Assembly: GCA_024401695.1 (NCBI GenBank)
Contig: JAKSKN010000005.1
Coordinates: forward strand, 99,796-163,795
Source of the DNA: Bacteroidales bacterium
Lineage (GTDB): Bacteria; Bacteroidota; Bacteroidia; Bacteroidales; UBA932
DNA length: 64,000 nucleotides
Direction of reading: 5' to 3'
This document shows positions 19,615 through 29,121 of this stretch, piece after piece; the first letter of the stretch is position 1, and the number at the start of each line of letters is the position of its first letter. The notes under the pieces are model-generated. The model ran no database searches. It was not told the DNA's origin and saw nothing but the letters and a program-made list of their open reading frames with translations. The position numbers were made by a program, and so were the translations under genes.

Positions 19615-21279
19615 ATGCTGAAGATCTACTGCAAGAACACCGGGACGTACAAGGAGTTCACCGAGGGCACTACCCTGCTGGATATGCTTCCGGCATTTGA
19701 TTTCGAGAAGCCATACGACATCATTTCGGCCAAGGTCAACAATGTCGGCCAGGGGCTGAAGTACCGGGCTTTCAACAACCGCGACGTCGAATTCCTCGAT
19801 TACCGCTCCTACAGCGGCCGCAGCGCGTACTGCCGCTCGCTCTGCTTCCTTATGAGCAAGGCCGCCCGGGATGTCTTCCCGGACTGCAGGATCACGATGC
19901 GCAGGCCTATCTCAAAGGGATATTTCTGCACGCTGATAAAGCCGGACGGGGCCGCGACCACCCTTGACGACATCGACAGGATCGCTGCACGGATGAAGGA
20001 GCTCGTATCGGCCGACACACCGTTCCGCCGCCACGAGGTTCAGGCCGACGAGGCGCTCGCCATCTTCAAGGAGATGGACTATTTCGACAAGGTCCGCCTG
20101 ATTGAGACGAGCGGGCAGCTGTACGTGAACTACTACACCCTTGACGACACACCGGACTACTATTACGATGCGCTCGTCCCTACCGCGGGATACCTGAAGG
20201 TATGGAGCCTGTCCCCGTACAAGGACGGGATCCTGATGCGCGTGCCCGACCGGCACAACCCCGAAGAACTTGCACCGTTCTTCGAACAGCCGAAGACATT
20301 CGCCACATTCAAGGAAAACCTGCGGTGGAACGCAATAATGGGCCTCGACAACGTTGGCGACGTGAACATCGCCTGCCACGAAGGCAAGGCGTCGGACCTC
20401 ATACAGGTCGCCGAGGCTCTGCAGGAAAAGAAGATCGTGCAGATTGCCGAAGAGATCGACAGCCGCGCACGCCGCGAGAACCCTGTCAGGCTGGTCCTCA
20501 TCACAGGCCCGACCAGCAGCGGGAAAAGCACCTTCTGCAAGCGTCTGAGCATACAGCTCAAGGCCTGCGGGCTCCATCCGATATCATTCTCGACCGACGA
20601 CTATTTCGTGAACCGGCTCGACACCCCGAGGCTGCCCGACGGTTCGTTCGATTTCGACAACTTCGACACCGTTGACCACGAATATCTGCAGAACGATGTG
20701 ATCAAGCTGCTTCGCGGCGAGACCGTGGAGGTGCCGGAGTACAACTTCGTCACCGGCCTCCGCGAGTTCAACGGCAAGCGTCTCAAACTCGAGCCGGGCT
20801 CCATACTCCTCATAGAAGGCATCCACGCGCTGAATCCGATGCTGACCGACAAGGTGCCCGAACAGTGCAAATACCGCATCTTCATAAATACCGTCACCAG
20901 CATCTCGCTCGATGACCACAACTGCATACCTACCAGCGACAACCGCCTGCTGCGCCGCATAGTCCGCGATTTCAACAACGGCTCCTTCTCCGCACAGGCC
21001 ACGATCTCCAACTGGCCGAACGTCCGCAGGGCCGAGGTCAAATGGATATATCCATATCAGGAAAATGCCGACGTGCTCTTCAACTCATCCTACCTGGTTG
21101 AATTCGCCGTCCTCCGCTCCCACGCAGAGCAGATACTGCGCACAGTGCCCCACAACTGCCCTGAATACAGCGAGGCGCACCGCCTGCTGAAGTTTCTCAG
21201 CTATTTCACACCGGTATCGGACAAGGACGTTCCCGCCACATCCCTGATCCGCGGATTCATAGGCGGAAGCAATCTGTAG
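19615..21279 (+). CDS. Nucleoside (uridine) kinase with TGS-like N-terminal region
   Basis: 554 residues. The N-terminal part (about 1-270) resembles the TGS and editing-like regions of threonyl-tRNA synthetase. The C-terminal half is a phosphoribulokinase/uridine kinase fold with Walker A GPTSSGKST, followed by STDDYFVNR and FDNFDTVDHE. This fusion is common in Bacteroidota and Firmicutes and is usually annotated as uridine kinase; the exact nucleoside is not shown by the sequence. It ends one base before mnmE, so the two are co-transcribed. Confidence 0.88.
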   Translation: MLKIYCKNTGTYKEFTEGTTLLDMLPAFDFEKPYDIISAKVNNVGQGLKYRAFNNRDVEFLDYRSYSGRSAYCRSLCFLMSKAARDVFPDCRITMRRPISKGYFCTLIKPDGAATTLDDIDRIAARMKELVSADTPFRRHEVQADEALAIFKEMDYFDKVRLIETSGQLYVNYYTLDDTPDYYYDALVPTAGYLKVWSLSPYKDGILMRVPDRHNPEELAPFFEQPKTFATFKENLRWNAIMGLDNVGDVNIACHEGKASDLIQVAEALQEKKIVQIAEEIDSRARRENPVRLVLITGPTSSGKSTFCKRLSIQLKACGLHPISFSTDDYFVNRLDTPRLPDGSFDFDNFDTVDHEYLQNDVIKLLRGETVEVPEYNFVTGLREFNGKRLKLEPGSILLIEGIHALNPMLTDKVPEQCKYRIFINTVTSISLDDHNCIPTSDNRLLRRIVRDFNNGSFSAQATISNWPNVRRAEVKWIYPYQENADVLFNSSYLVEFAVLRSHAEQILRTVPHNCPEYSEAHRLLKFLSYFTPVSDKDVPATSLIRGFIGGSNL

Positions 21280-21280
21280 A

Positions 21281-22660
21281 ATGGCACATTTCTCCGACAC
21301 CATCTGCGCACCTGCTAGCGGTTCCGGCGGAGCTGTAGCAATGATACGCGTGAGCGGGCCGTCCGCACTTGAGGCAGCGGATTCGGTGGTCGCATTCCGC
21401 AATGGCACAGCTTCGGCTGCAAAGGGGTATTCTCTCAAGTTCGGCAGCATCGCCGGCGTCGACGACGTGCTGGTGTCCGTTTTCAGGGCGCCCCATTCCT
21501 ATACGGGAGAGGATTCCGTTGAGATCAGCTGCCACGCGTCGCCTTTCATCGTGTCGAGCATCCTCGAGTTGCTCTTCAAGGCGGGCTGCAGGCTGGCGGA
21601 GCCGGGTGAATTCACGCAGAGGGCATTCGTCGGAGGCAAGATGGACCTTGCACAGGCGGAGGCGGTTGCAGATGTGATCGCATCGGCATCGGCCACCGAG
21701 CACCGTGTTGCAATGAACCAGATGAGAGGCGGTTATTCCGCCGAACTGCGCGGCATACGCGACGAGATGATGCAGCTTGCGGCCCTGCTCGAGCTGGAGC
21801 TGGATTTCAGTGAAGAGGAAGTCGAGTTTGCCGACCGCGGCCGGCTGATGTCCCTCTGCTCCTCGGCCAGGGAGCATTGCTCGCGCCTGTCGGAGTCTTT
21901 CCGTCTGGGCAATGCCGTCAAGAACGGAGTCCCGGTTGCCATCGTGGGTGCACCGAACAGCGGCAAGAGCACCTTGCTCAATGCCCTGCTGGGCGACGAC
22001 AGGGCCATTGTGTCGGACATTCCGGGCACGACGCGCGACACGATAGAAGAAGTGTGCGTGCTGAATGGGGTGAAATTCAGGTTCATCGATACCGCGGGGC
22101 TTCGTGAGGCTTCGGATGCGGTCGAAAAGATGGGCATAGAGCGGTCTTACGCCGCCCTGGAGAAGGCTCAGATCGTTCTGGGTGTCGTTGACGGCACCAC
22201 ACCGTCGGCGGCCGCAGAAGGCGCTGAGATAGCCGCGAAGGTTTCCGACGGACAGAAGCTGATAATCTGTTATAACAAGAGCGATATCCGGGAGGCAGCC
22301 TCAGGACAGTCAGGCAGATGTGCAGAGGGCGTACCGGCAGCAGCTTCGGCCGTGGCTTGCAGCATTTCGGCCCGTACCGGGGCCGGCCTGGGCGGACTTC
22401 GCTCCGCACTTGTGGCTTCCGCCGGCCCGCTCGACGGCTCCGAAACCCTGGTCACCAACGCCCGTCACGCCGCGGCTCTGCGCGCCGCCTGCGACTCCCT
22501 CACCCTTGTCAGCGACGGTCTCGGCTCCGGCCTCTCCGGTGACCTCGTCGCCGAAGACCTCCGCGCCGCCATCGCCTCCCTGAACGGAATCCTTGGAGAA
22601 GACATCACTGCAGATGACGTGCTCGGGGAGATTTTCGGGAAGTTCTGCATCGGGAAATAA
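21281..22660 (+). CDS. mnmE: tRNA modification GTPase MnmE
   Basis: With MnmG, forms 5-carboxymethylaminomethyl uridine at the tRNA wobble position. 459 residues: N-terminal folate-binding domain, helical domain, and inserted G domain with GAPNSGKST (G1), DIPGTTRDT (G2/G3 area) and YNKSD (G4). The C-terminus is FCIGK with the invariant catalytic-loop Cys. The frame is complete although an element is integrated at its last codons: the attachment core keeps the coding sequence and stop intact. Confidence 0.97.
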   Translation: MAHFSDTICAPASGSGGAVAMIRVSGPSALEAADSVVAFRNGTASAAKGYSLKFGSIAGVDDVLVSVFRAPHSYTGEDSVEISCHASPFIVSSILELLFKAGCRLAEPGEFTQRAFVGGKMDLAQAEAVADVIASASATEHRVAMNQMRGGYSAELRGIRDEMMQLAALLELELDFSEEEVEFADRGRLMSLCSSAREHCSRLSESFRLGNAVKNGVPVAIVGAPNSGKSTLLNALLGDDRAIVSDIPGTTRDTIEEVCVLNGVKFRFIDTAGLREASDAVEKMGIERSYAALEKAQIVLGVVDGTTPSAAAEGAEIAAKVSDGQKLIICYNKSDIREAASGQSGRCAEGVPAAASAVACSISARTGAGLGGLRSALVASAGPLDGSETLVTNARHAAALRAACDSLTLVSDGLGSGLSGDLVAEDLRAAIASLNGILGEDITADDVLGEIFGKFCIGK

Positions 22661-22661
22661 A
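22646..22661 (+). other. Left attachment site core (attL)
   Basis: TGCATCGGGAAATAAA encodes the last residues CIGK and the stop of mnmE. The same 16 bases occur at 58422-58437. The 28 bases that follow each copy agree at 24 positions, including GAAAACGGGTGAAA. Confidence 0.85.
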
Positions 22662-22805
22662 TGGTGAAAATATATGAAAACGGGTGAAACTCCAAGTTTT
22701 CATAAAGTGTTATAAATCTCTTAATAATAGGCAGTTAACCCCATTTTAGGCAGAAAGTCATTTTTCATTAGTTTTCATTAAAAATCAAGTTGGTGGACAA
22801 TTTCT

Positions 22806-22838
22806 ATTGATTTTGTCCACCGATTTTTATACCTTTGT
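22806..22838 (+). promoter_or_regulatory. Integrase promoter
   Basis: TACCTTTG at 22830-22837 is an exact TAnnTTTG box, with TTG at 22807-22809 about 20 bases upstream. The integrase ATG is 21 bases downstream. A GTGGACAA/TTGTCCAC pair (about 22792-22820) overlaps this promoter and could be an operator. Confidence 0.65.
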
Positions 22839-22858
22839 AGCAGTTAACAAATGAACCA

Positions 22859-24226
22859 ATGGCAAAGATTTATTTATCACTCTCAACCCGCGTACAGAAG
22901 GATACAGGCAAGTCTGAGGTCCTTTTGAGGTATCGCAACACACGCGAGATCGGGCAACGCGCACACTCCCATGTTTACCTCCTCCCGAAGTACTTCGTGG
23001 ACGGAGAAATCGTAATTAAGGCCAGAATCGTCACTCCGGAGGTCAAAGAAGCCAAAGAAGCCAAGCTGGCGGTGGACAAAATCGTCGCACATCTGCACGA
23101 AGTCGGCAACAAGATGGTCCTCTCTGATTTCGGTCCGGACTGGGCTCAAGAGACCGTTGACAGATTCCTCTTCCCTGACAAATTTGTAGAGGTCAAGAAA
23201 GACGAACACCTCTTCCAGGACAGGATCGAGGATTTCCTCAAGTTCAAGAAGGTATCAGCGCAGCGTCACAAGAGCTACCGCACTATCTTCAGCATCGTCA
23301 AGCGCTTCGAGCTCTACACCGGCTCCCCTATCAACCTTGATACGGCCACCGCAGACACCCTGGTATCACTGGAGAAATTCTTCAAAGAGGAACACACCTT
23401 CTTCGAAGAAAAGAAGTACAAGTACCGCACAGTCCTTCGCCCTAAGGCCAAATACAAGTATGTCTGGGACAACTCAGAGCACGAGCGAGTTCCTTTGGAG
23501 CGCAGCGACAACGCCATTGTCACCTATATGAGTGCAGTAAGAGCATACTGGCGCTGGTGTATGGATATGGGCTACACCACGAATGATCCGTTCCGCAAAT
23601 ACGTGGTAGGCTCCCAGAAGTATGGCACACCATACTATATGACAACAGCTGAGAGGGACCTGTTATACAAGACAGACCTACGATCGAACCGAGAATTAGC
23701 AACTGCACGCGATATTTTCATATTTCAATGCTATATCGGGTGTAGAATCAGCGACCTCTTCGCTCTCACGGAAGACAATATAGTGAAGGACAAAAACGGA
23801 ATTGCTGTCCATTACATCCCGAGCAAAACGAAAGAAGAACGCCCGCGCGTAGTAAAAGTGTACCTCGCCCCGACCGCCATCGAGATTCTGAACCGCTACA
23901 AAGGCAAGTATAAGAACAGCCTGTTCCCGTTCATCAGTACCGGCAAACTCAATGACCTTATCCGCGAAGCGATGAAACAGGCCGGCATAGACCGAGTCGT
24001 TACAATCGTCAATCCAGTCACCAAGCAGCCGGAGCAGCACCCGATTTGCGACGTGGCCAGCTCACACATGGCAAGACGTACATTCATCGGCAATCTCTAC
24101 AAGAAAGTCAAAGACCCGAACCTTGTAGGAAAGCTCTCCGGACACTGCGAAGGTTCCAAGGCGTTCGCCAGATACAGAGATATCGATGACGATATGATCA
24201 AGGAAATGACGAATTTGCTTGACTAG
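22859..24226 (+). CDS. int: Tyrosine recombinase (integrase)
   Basis: Site-specific recombinase that would integrate and excise the element at mnmE. 455 residues: an N-terminal arm-binding region, a SAM-like core-binding domain (about 115-240), and a catalytic domain with Arg in CYIGCRISDL, HxxR in SHMARRTFIG, GHCEG and the nucleophile Tyr in FARYRDID. Family and length fit the Bacteroidota phage/CTn integrases. It is the first gene inside attL and points away from it. Confidence 0.95.
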   Translation: MAKIYLSLSTRVQKDTGKSEVLLRYRNTREIGQRAHSHVYLLPKYFVDGEIVIKARIVTPEVKEAKEAKLAVDKIVAHLHEVGNKMVLSDFGPDWAQETVDRFLFPDKFVEVKKDEHLFQDRIEDFLKFKKVSAQRHKSYRTIFSIVKRFELYTGSPINLDTATADTLVSLEKFFKEEHTFFEEKKYKYRTVLRPKAKYKYVWDNSEHERVPLERSDNAIVTYMSAVRAYWRWCMDMGYTTNDPFRKYVVGSQKYGTPYYMTTAERDLLYKTDLRSNRELATARDIFIFQCYIGCRISDLFALTEDNIVKDKNGIAVHYIPSKTKEERPRVVKVYLAPTAIEILNRYKGKYKNSLFPFISTGKLNDLIREAMKQAGIDRVVTIVNPVTKQPEQHPICDVASSHMARRTFIGNLYKKVKDPNLVGKLSGHCEGSKAFARYRDIDDDMIKEMTNLLD

Positions 24227-24245
24227 TTGAATATCACCCACTTGA

Positions 24246-24279
24246 CCTCCGATGTTGAAAACTCATCGGAGGTTTTTTG
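24246..24279 (+). terminator. Rho-independent terminator after integrase
   Basis: Stem CCTCCGATG (24246-24254) pairs with CATCGGAGG (24264-24272), followed by six T residues. It isolates the integrase from the next gene, which supports the later start at 24342 for that gene. Confidence 0.85.
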
Positions 24280-24341
24280 TATACACATACCAGAAGTTCG
24301 AAGCAATTTTTGTAAATTCAAGGTCCATTTTCCCGAACCAT

Positions 24342-25226
24342 ATGGACGACCATTTATCCCTGCTGCAACTCTGGGCTGTAGAGAAAGCCCTTATACTATA
24401 TATCAACGAACTGAACAGCTTCGCCACCCTTATCAGTGATGACTTTGACGATAGTGACCACGAGGATATGAAGATCCTGGCGATGGACATTGACAATGCC
24501 CTTACCCTGCGTTCAGATTCGCTGTTTCTCGGACTGTCAGACGAAAACGAGCACACCACCCCGGACCAGGTCCGCGCATTCATCAACGCCGTTCACGACT
24601 ATATCATAATCAACCAGGACATCAACTTCGCCACCGACATCGTGGAATCCGACCCGAGGCTTGCCCCCGTTCTCGATTTCCTCCTGAAGCATTCCCCCAC
24701 TCCGAAGAAGCCCTGTCACAGTGCCATCATAATTGATGTACTAAAAGACAGCCTTTATGACATTATAGCCTGGGCAGAACTCTGGTACATCCATCAGAGC
24801 AAAGACATCCACGACATAATCTCTTCTCGAAGCAACTCAGCAGCTATGATCATCGCCAGAGACCCTGACATCGACGACTCCCACATAAATGCAAAGGACG
24901 GAATGGACTCCACCAAAGCCTTCCTCAGTTACTTCGTCAATGACTATGACCCAATCAAGATTGCAAAAATCAATGCACGCATCAACGAGTTAGGCAAACA
25001 GAAGAAAGACAACTACGTCACCAACATCGCCGCGCTGATTGCCGTACTCTTCGACAAGAAGGTTCTCTGCAAGACATTCAAGGCAACTCTCGCCTTTATT
25101 TTCAAGCGTCTTGGCATCAAAGAAGACTCCGCATCATACAAACCGGCGCAGTTTAAAAGGTGCAGTATGAAAGGAACCGTGCCTGCAACGTGGTCAGAGG
25201 CCGAATCCTTTTTCAATTCACTTTGA
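24342..25226 (+). CDS. RteC-like protein of the integration module
   Basis: 294 residues from the ATG at 24342; the upstream part of the open frame overlaps a terminator. Mostly alpha-helical and acidic. The C-terminal region (NYVTNIAALIAVLFDKKVL and the helix after it) and the central ELWYIHQSKDIHD resemble RteC, the regulator of CTnDOT excision, whose C-terminal half is a winged-helix-like DNA-binding domain. The match is weak and by pattern only. Placed between integrase and excisionase, a regulatory role in excision is plausible. Confidence 0.45.
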   Translation: MDDHLSLLQLWAVEKALILYINELNSFATLISDDFDDSDHEDMKILAMDIDNALTLRSDSLFLGLSDENEHTTPDQVRAFINAVHDYIIINQDINFATDIVESDPRLAPVLDFLLKHSPTPKKPCHSAIIIDVLKDSLYDIIAWAELWYIHQSKDIHDIISSRSNSAAMIIARDPDIDDSHINAKDGMDSTKAFLSYFVNDYDPIKIAKINARINELGKQKKDNYVTNIAALIAVLFDKKVLCKTFKATLAFIFKRLGIKEDSASYKPAQFKRCSMKGTVPATWSEAESFFNSL

Positions 25227-25309
25227 TTTTCATAATACAGGTGAAAATCGTTTCCTAACTCGCTGTTAAATAGCGATATGACGATTCACCCGGAATGCCC
25301 TTGAAATCA

Positions 25310-25342
25310 CCGTTCCACCTCAATCAGGTGGGACGGTTTTTT
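25310..25342 (+). terminator. Rho-independent terminator
   Basis: Stem CCGTTCCACCT (25310-25320) and AGGTGGGACGG (25326-25336) with a five-base loop and six T residues. It ends the RteC-like gene transcript. Confidence 0.9.
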
Positions 25343-25389
25343 CATCTGTTCTCACAAAATCACATATATTTTTGTATTCGGAGGACAGA

Positions 25390-25794
25390 ATGAAATACGG
25401 CATTCTCACGCCCTCTGCATCTTGCCACTACGGACCGTATCACGTCACGGCGGGTGCTACTCCCAAATGTTTCACACTTAAAATGGACATAACCCTTATC
25501 GAGGTCGCACAGCAGAACCCCGACCTCATCGTCTCCCTCAAGCTCGGCGAATTGCTTGAATTCGGACAGAGTATCGCCGCCAGTGTCATAGAATCGAAGC
25601 CGGCACCGGAGCCAGTCAAAAAGGAAGAGCAATATCTCTCCCGCAGCGAAGTAATGGAAATCTTCGGCATCTCCTCGGCCACACTATGGCGCTGGAGCAA
25701 GGACTACCTTGTTCCCGAGAAGATTGGCAACAACGTAAGATACCGTATGTCTGACATACAGAAGCGCCTGGAGGAATCGAAGTATGTCGGATAG
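25390..25794 (+). CDS. Excisionase-like helix-turn-helix protein
   Basis: 135 residues from the ATG at 25390, which has a GGAGG ribosome site seven bases upstream and an ATATTTTTG promoter-like box before it. The C-terminal ~60 residues form a MerR/Xis-type winged helix: LSRSEVMEIFGISSATLWRW, then NNVRYRMSDIQKRLEE. Small proteins like this act as directionality factors or as AlpA-like regulators in integrative elements. Overlaps the next gene by 11 bases. Confidence 0.75.
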   Translation: MKYGILTPSASCHYGPYHVTAGATPKCFTLKMDITLIEVAQQNPDLIVSLKLGELLEFGQSIAASVIESKPAPEPVKKEEQYLSRSEVMEIFGISSATLWRWSKDYLVPEKIGNNVRYRMSDIQKRLEESKYVG

Positions 25795-26794
25795 CAACTC
25801 ACTCGACGCCATACGCGCCCAAGTCACCGCCGTGCAGCCAAAAGACGGCGAGACATTCGTGGGCATGCTCTCGATCAAGTCAGCAAACCAGACAGTAATC
25901 GATGCAGCACGCCGTCCAAACCCAGTAGACCTGTACTCCTCCCTCTGGTACGAGGGAGAGGTCTGCTGCCTCTTTGCAGACTCCAATATCGGCAAGTCTA
26001 TCTTCGCCGTTCAGATGGCAGACTTTATCGCTCATACACAGCCAGTTCTCTACGTTGACTGCGAGTTGTCCGACAAGCAGTTCCAGCTTCGCTACACTGA
26101 TGAAGACACGGGCCTGCGGCACATCTTCCCGGACCAGCTGCTTCGCGCCGAGATCCGCGCAGAAGCCATCAATGCACAGAACTACGAAGACGATATTATA
26201 ATGAACATCGAGCAGGCCGCCATCACCACGAACTGCCGGGTAATCGTCATCGACAATCTCACCTACCTCTGCAACAGCAGCGAGAAAGGCGATGTCGCCG
26301 GCATCTTCATGATGAAACTGATGACCTTGAAGAAGAAACACGGCTGGAGCCTCCTGATCATCGCGCATACACCAAAGCGCAACCTCTCGAATCCAATCAC
26401 CCAGAACGACCTCGCAGGCTCCAAGAAGCTCTACAACTTCTTTGACAGTGTGATTGCCATCGGGCAGTCGGCCAAAGACCCCGGCATCAAGTACGTCAAG
26501 CAAGTCAAGGTCCGCGCAGGAGAATACAAATACGGCTCAGACAACGTCATAGTTCACGAAATCGTATCGGAAGGCGGCTTTGTCCACTTCTCAGCCCGGG
26601 GATTCTCCAAAGAGAAAGAACACCTGAAGGAACAGGAGGATTCAGAGGTAAGCCAGGAGAAAATGAATGTTGCCGAACTCGTGGAAGCTGGTAAATCCAT
26701 CCGCGAAATCGCCTCCGAACTCGGCATTTCCAAATCAAAGGCAGGCCGCATCGTCTTCCAGCTCAAGAACAATCCTAAAAAGGAAGAGGAATGA
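25784..26794 (+). CDS. RecA-fold ATPase, replication protein (RepA/AAA_25-like)
   Basis: 336 residues. A P-loop with unusual sequence FADSNIGKSIFAVQM (around 65-80), Walker B-like VIVIDNLTYL, and IAHTPKRN and QNDLAGSKKLYNFFDS motifs put it with mobile-element RepA/DnaB-type hexameric ATPases (AAA_25). The C-terminal 45 residues include a helix-turn-helix (IREIASELGISKSKAGRIV). It lies between the excisionase and primase and is translationally coupled to both, so it probably serves as replicative helicase or initiator of the element. Confidence 0.75.
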   Translation: MSDSNSLDAIRAQVTAVQPKDGETFVGMLSIKSANQTVIDAARRPNPVDLYSSLWYEGEVCCLFADSNIGKSIFAVQMADFIAHTQPVLYVDCELSDKQFQLRYTDEDTGLRHIFPDQLLRAEIRAEAINAQNYEDDIIMNIEQAAITTNCRVIVIDNLTYLCNSSEKGDVAGIFMMKLMTLKKKHGWSLLIIAHTPKRNLSNPITQNDLAGSKKLYNFFDSVIAIGQSAKDPGIKYVKQVKVRAGEYKYGSDNVIVHEIVSEGGFVHFSARGFSKEKEHLKEQEDSEVSQEKMNVAELVEAGKSIREIASELGISKSKAGRIVFQLKNNPKKEEE

Positions 26795-27915
26795 ACTGGT
26801 CACTTGAACGATACTCAGGCTTGAAGAGCAGGCACACCTGCCCGGCCTGTGGGCGCAAGCGCTGCTTCACCCTTTACGTCAACGAAGACGGCGAAACTCT
26901 CAATCCATCAGTCGGTCGCTGCGACCACGAATCCGCCTGCGGCTACCACTACACTCCTGCACAGTTCTTCCAGGATCATCCTGAAGCCAGCGACAACTGG
27001 AGGAACAACTTTATGTCAACACCAATTAAAGTCCCACATCAAAAACCAGCACCCAAACCATTATGCTTCATCCCATCGGACCTCGTTACACGTTCGGTCA
27101 ACACAAAATATCAAAGCGACTTTACACGCTTTCTCGCATCCCTGCTCGGCCCAAACAACACGCAGAGAATCGTAAACGAGTACCGCCTAGGTGTCACCAA
27201 AAGCGCAGACGTCATCTTCTTTCAGATTGACATACACGGACGCTGCCGCACAGGTAAGGTAATGAAGTACGACCCGAATACAGGCCATCGTATCAAGGAT
27301 GAAGCGGTCGGAGGACGAATTACCTGGGTACACTCGTTGATGAAGCGCAGTGGCGCTCTGAAGGCCGGCTGGGAGCTGACGCAATGTCTCTTCGGAGAAC
27401 ATCTGCTGTCCAAGTGTCCGGGACGCACAGTCGCACTCGTAGAGTCGGAGAAGACCGCAGTAATCTGCTCGGCTTTGATGCCCGAATATGTCTGGCTCGC
27501 TACCGGAGGAAAGTCCCAGCTCGGAGACAAGCTCAATGTCCTGCAGCAACGAACCGTCATCGCCTTTCCTGATGTTGACGGCTACGAGTTGTGGAAGCAG
27601 AAGGCCTCGGAACTCACGTCGCTGCGCATCACGGTATCAGATTATCTGGAGACTACGGCCACGCCTGAGGAACGGGAAGCGCACATCGACATCGCCGACA
27701 GACTGATTGCTCAGATCCGAGACGGTTCCCTTGTCCCTCCTGCCGATTGTCCCACTCCTTCCCCGTCATCGTCCCACTATGGGACACCTCTGGAAAATCC
27801 GGACTTTCTTCAGATTGCTCCCTACATTTCACCTGAATACCAAGGTGTTGTTGCCCTTTTGATGGATGATCTCGGACTTGTCCCGGTTGACATCCAACCA
27901 CTGTCCCACGACTAG
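26791..27915 (+). CDS. Primase-like protein (DUF6371-type, zinc finger plus Toprim-like)
   Basis: 374 residues. The N-terminus has a CHC2-type zinc site: CPACGRKRCF, then CDHESACGYH. A DUF6371-like core follows with LVESEKTAVICSAL (Toprim-type Glu) and VIAFPDVDGYELW (Toprim-type DxD). Overlaps the ATPase gene by four bases (ATGA). Together they form an origin-specific replication pair as in satellites and integrative plasmids. The C-terminal tail overlaps several TGTCCC/GGGACA repeats. Confidence 0.75.
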   Translation: MNWSLERYSGLKSRHTCPACGRKRCFTLYVNEDGETLNPSVGRCDHESACGYHYTPAQFFQDHPEASDNWRNNFMSTPIKVPHQKPAPKPLCFIPSDLVTRSVNTKYQSDFTRFLASLLGPNNTQRIVNEYRLGVTKSADVIFFQIDIHGRCRTGKVMKYDPNTGHRIKDEAVGGRITWVHSLMKRSGALKAGWELTQCLFGEHLLSKCPGRTVALVESEKTAVICSALMPEYVWLATGGKSQLGDKLNVLQQRTVIAFPDVDGYELWKQKASELTSLRITVSDYLETTATPEEREAHIDIADRLIAQIRDGSLVPPADCPTPSPSSSHYGTPLENPDFLQIAPYISPEYQGVVALLMDDLGLVPVDIQPLSHD

Positions 27916-27994
27916 GGACAAAACCACAGAATATGTCGAATTTGTCCCATCTGTCCCCGCTGTCCCACTCGGTGGGACAAGGGACAACGGGACA
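27902..27994. repeat. Cluster of eight TGTCCC/GGGACA hexamers (candidate origin)
   Basis: TGTCCC at 27902, 27943, 27952 and 27961; GGGACA at 27915, 27974, 27981 and 27989. More copies lie inside the 3' end of the primase gene. One pair forms the palindrome TGTCCCACTCGGTGGGACA. Dense short repeats just downstream of replication genes suggest an origin bound by a Rep protein, or an operator for the next gene. Confidence 0.55.
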
Positions 27995-28012
27995 CAAAAC
28001 AGAGAAAAAGTT

Positions 28013-28230
28013 ATGAATACGCAGATACAGCAAATCGTCAAAATGTTCCTCAATTATCCTCAGCTGATGCAGAGCTGGAGCGCCACGGAGTTTGTCTTCC
28101 TGTCCGAAGAATGTGTCGGATTCAAGGTCAGCACGCCGAACTACAACGGCACGGTCATCATCACCTTCCAGGACAATTCCTTCTATTCCGTTTCGTTCCG
28201 TGACCTGGAGTTCAAGATACTGGGAATTAC
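28013..28230 (+). pseudogene. 5' part of small gene split by IS66
   Basis: Codes for MNTQIQQIVKMFLNYPQ and onward to ILGIT, where the IS begins. The rest lies at 31019-31082. Joined across one copy of the 8-bp duplication, the reading frame is restored to about 93 residues ending GEVWV. The ATG at 28013 follows AGAGAAAAAG. The family is unknown; small acidic alpha/beta protein next to replication genes. The IS supplies a stop four bases after the junction, so a 73-residue fragment may still be made. Confidence 0.8.
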
Positions 28231-28307
28231 GTAAGCCCCCGGTGACGCACGTCCTTGGGACGAGGATCTGAACCGGTATCTTTGTCGACAAAAATAGCGA
28301 AAATACT

Positions 28308-28682
28308 ATGATGTCGAAAGAGGAAGTTGCAGAAATCATGACGTACTGCAAGGAGAAGGGGATCTCCTACAAGTCCAGGCTTGAGGAACTGGGCATCCCC
28401 GCCTGGAAGTTCTTTGACAGCAAATCACGCTATGCGAAGGAACAGTCTGAATCGCCGTCTTCGAATGGCGAGTTCCTTCAGCTGACCTCCGGCGGAGCGT
28501 TTGTTCCGATGCCTTCGTTTGCTGCGACCACAGGCCGGGGCTTCTCAAAGAAGAAGGAGCAGTCGCAAAAGATGATGAGCATCGAGCTTCGGACTCCGAA
28601 CGGAACGATGATGCGAATCCAGGGCGAGATGACCCTCCAGTATATCCAGGCGATAATCCAAGCATCGAGCGGCCGTGTTTAG
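28308..28682 (+). CDS. tnpA: IS66 accessory protein TnpA-like
   Basis: 124 residues. N-terminal helix-turn-helix-like region (KEEVAEIMTYCKEKG onward), and a C-terminal IELRTPNGTMMRIQGEMT typical of the first IS66 open frame. Required with TnpB for transposition in this family although it is not the transposase. Overlaps tnpB by eight bases. Confidence 0.85.
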   Translation: MMSKEEVAEIMTYCKEKGISYKSRLEELGIPAWKFFDSKSRYAKEQSESPSSNGEFLQLTSGGAFVPMPSFAATTGRGFSKKKEQSQKMMSIELRTPNGTMMRIQGEMTLQYIQAIIQASSGRV

Positions 28683-29046
28683 TCTGAACGACAGCATGCG
28701 GTATATGTGGTACACCCAGCCGACCGACATGCGCAAGAGTTACAACACGCTCAGCGGCATAGTGACGAATGCTATGGGATGCGACCCGTGTGATGGCAGC
28801 GTCTACGTGTTCATGAACAAAGCCCGCAACCGTATCAAGCTGCTTCATTGGGAACCGGGAGGTATGGTGATATACTCCAAACTTCTCGAATCCGGGACAT
28901 TCGGGCACCCCAATATGGAGAGCAAAGATGAAATTGCGGGAACTATAGAATGGCGAGATCTGGTACTCATTGTCGAAGGAATCATCGAGAAACCGGACAG
29001 CAGGAAACAGCGTCTCGAAGACCTGAAAAATCTTCGGAAAAGATGA
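28675..29046 (+). CDS. tnpB: IS66 accessory protein TnpB
   Basis: 123 residues from a GTG start. Contains the family signature MRKSYNTLSGIV, then VYVFMNKARNRIKLLHWEPGG and a C-terminal basic tail. Exact biochemical role unknown, needed for IS66 movement. Translationally coupled to tnpA. Confidence 0.92.
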   Translation: MFSLNDSMRYMWYTQPTDMRKSYNTLSGIVTNAMGCDPCDGSVYVFMNKARNRIKLLHWEPGGMVIYSKLLESGTFGHPNMESKDEIAGTIEWRDLVLIVEGIIEKPDSRKQRLEDLKNLRKR

Positions 29047-29121
29047 AGAAAAATCATCAATATACTTGCGTAAATCATTGTTTTTCACTATCTTTACATA
29101 TAGAAAGAAAGCAAAAAAACA

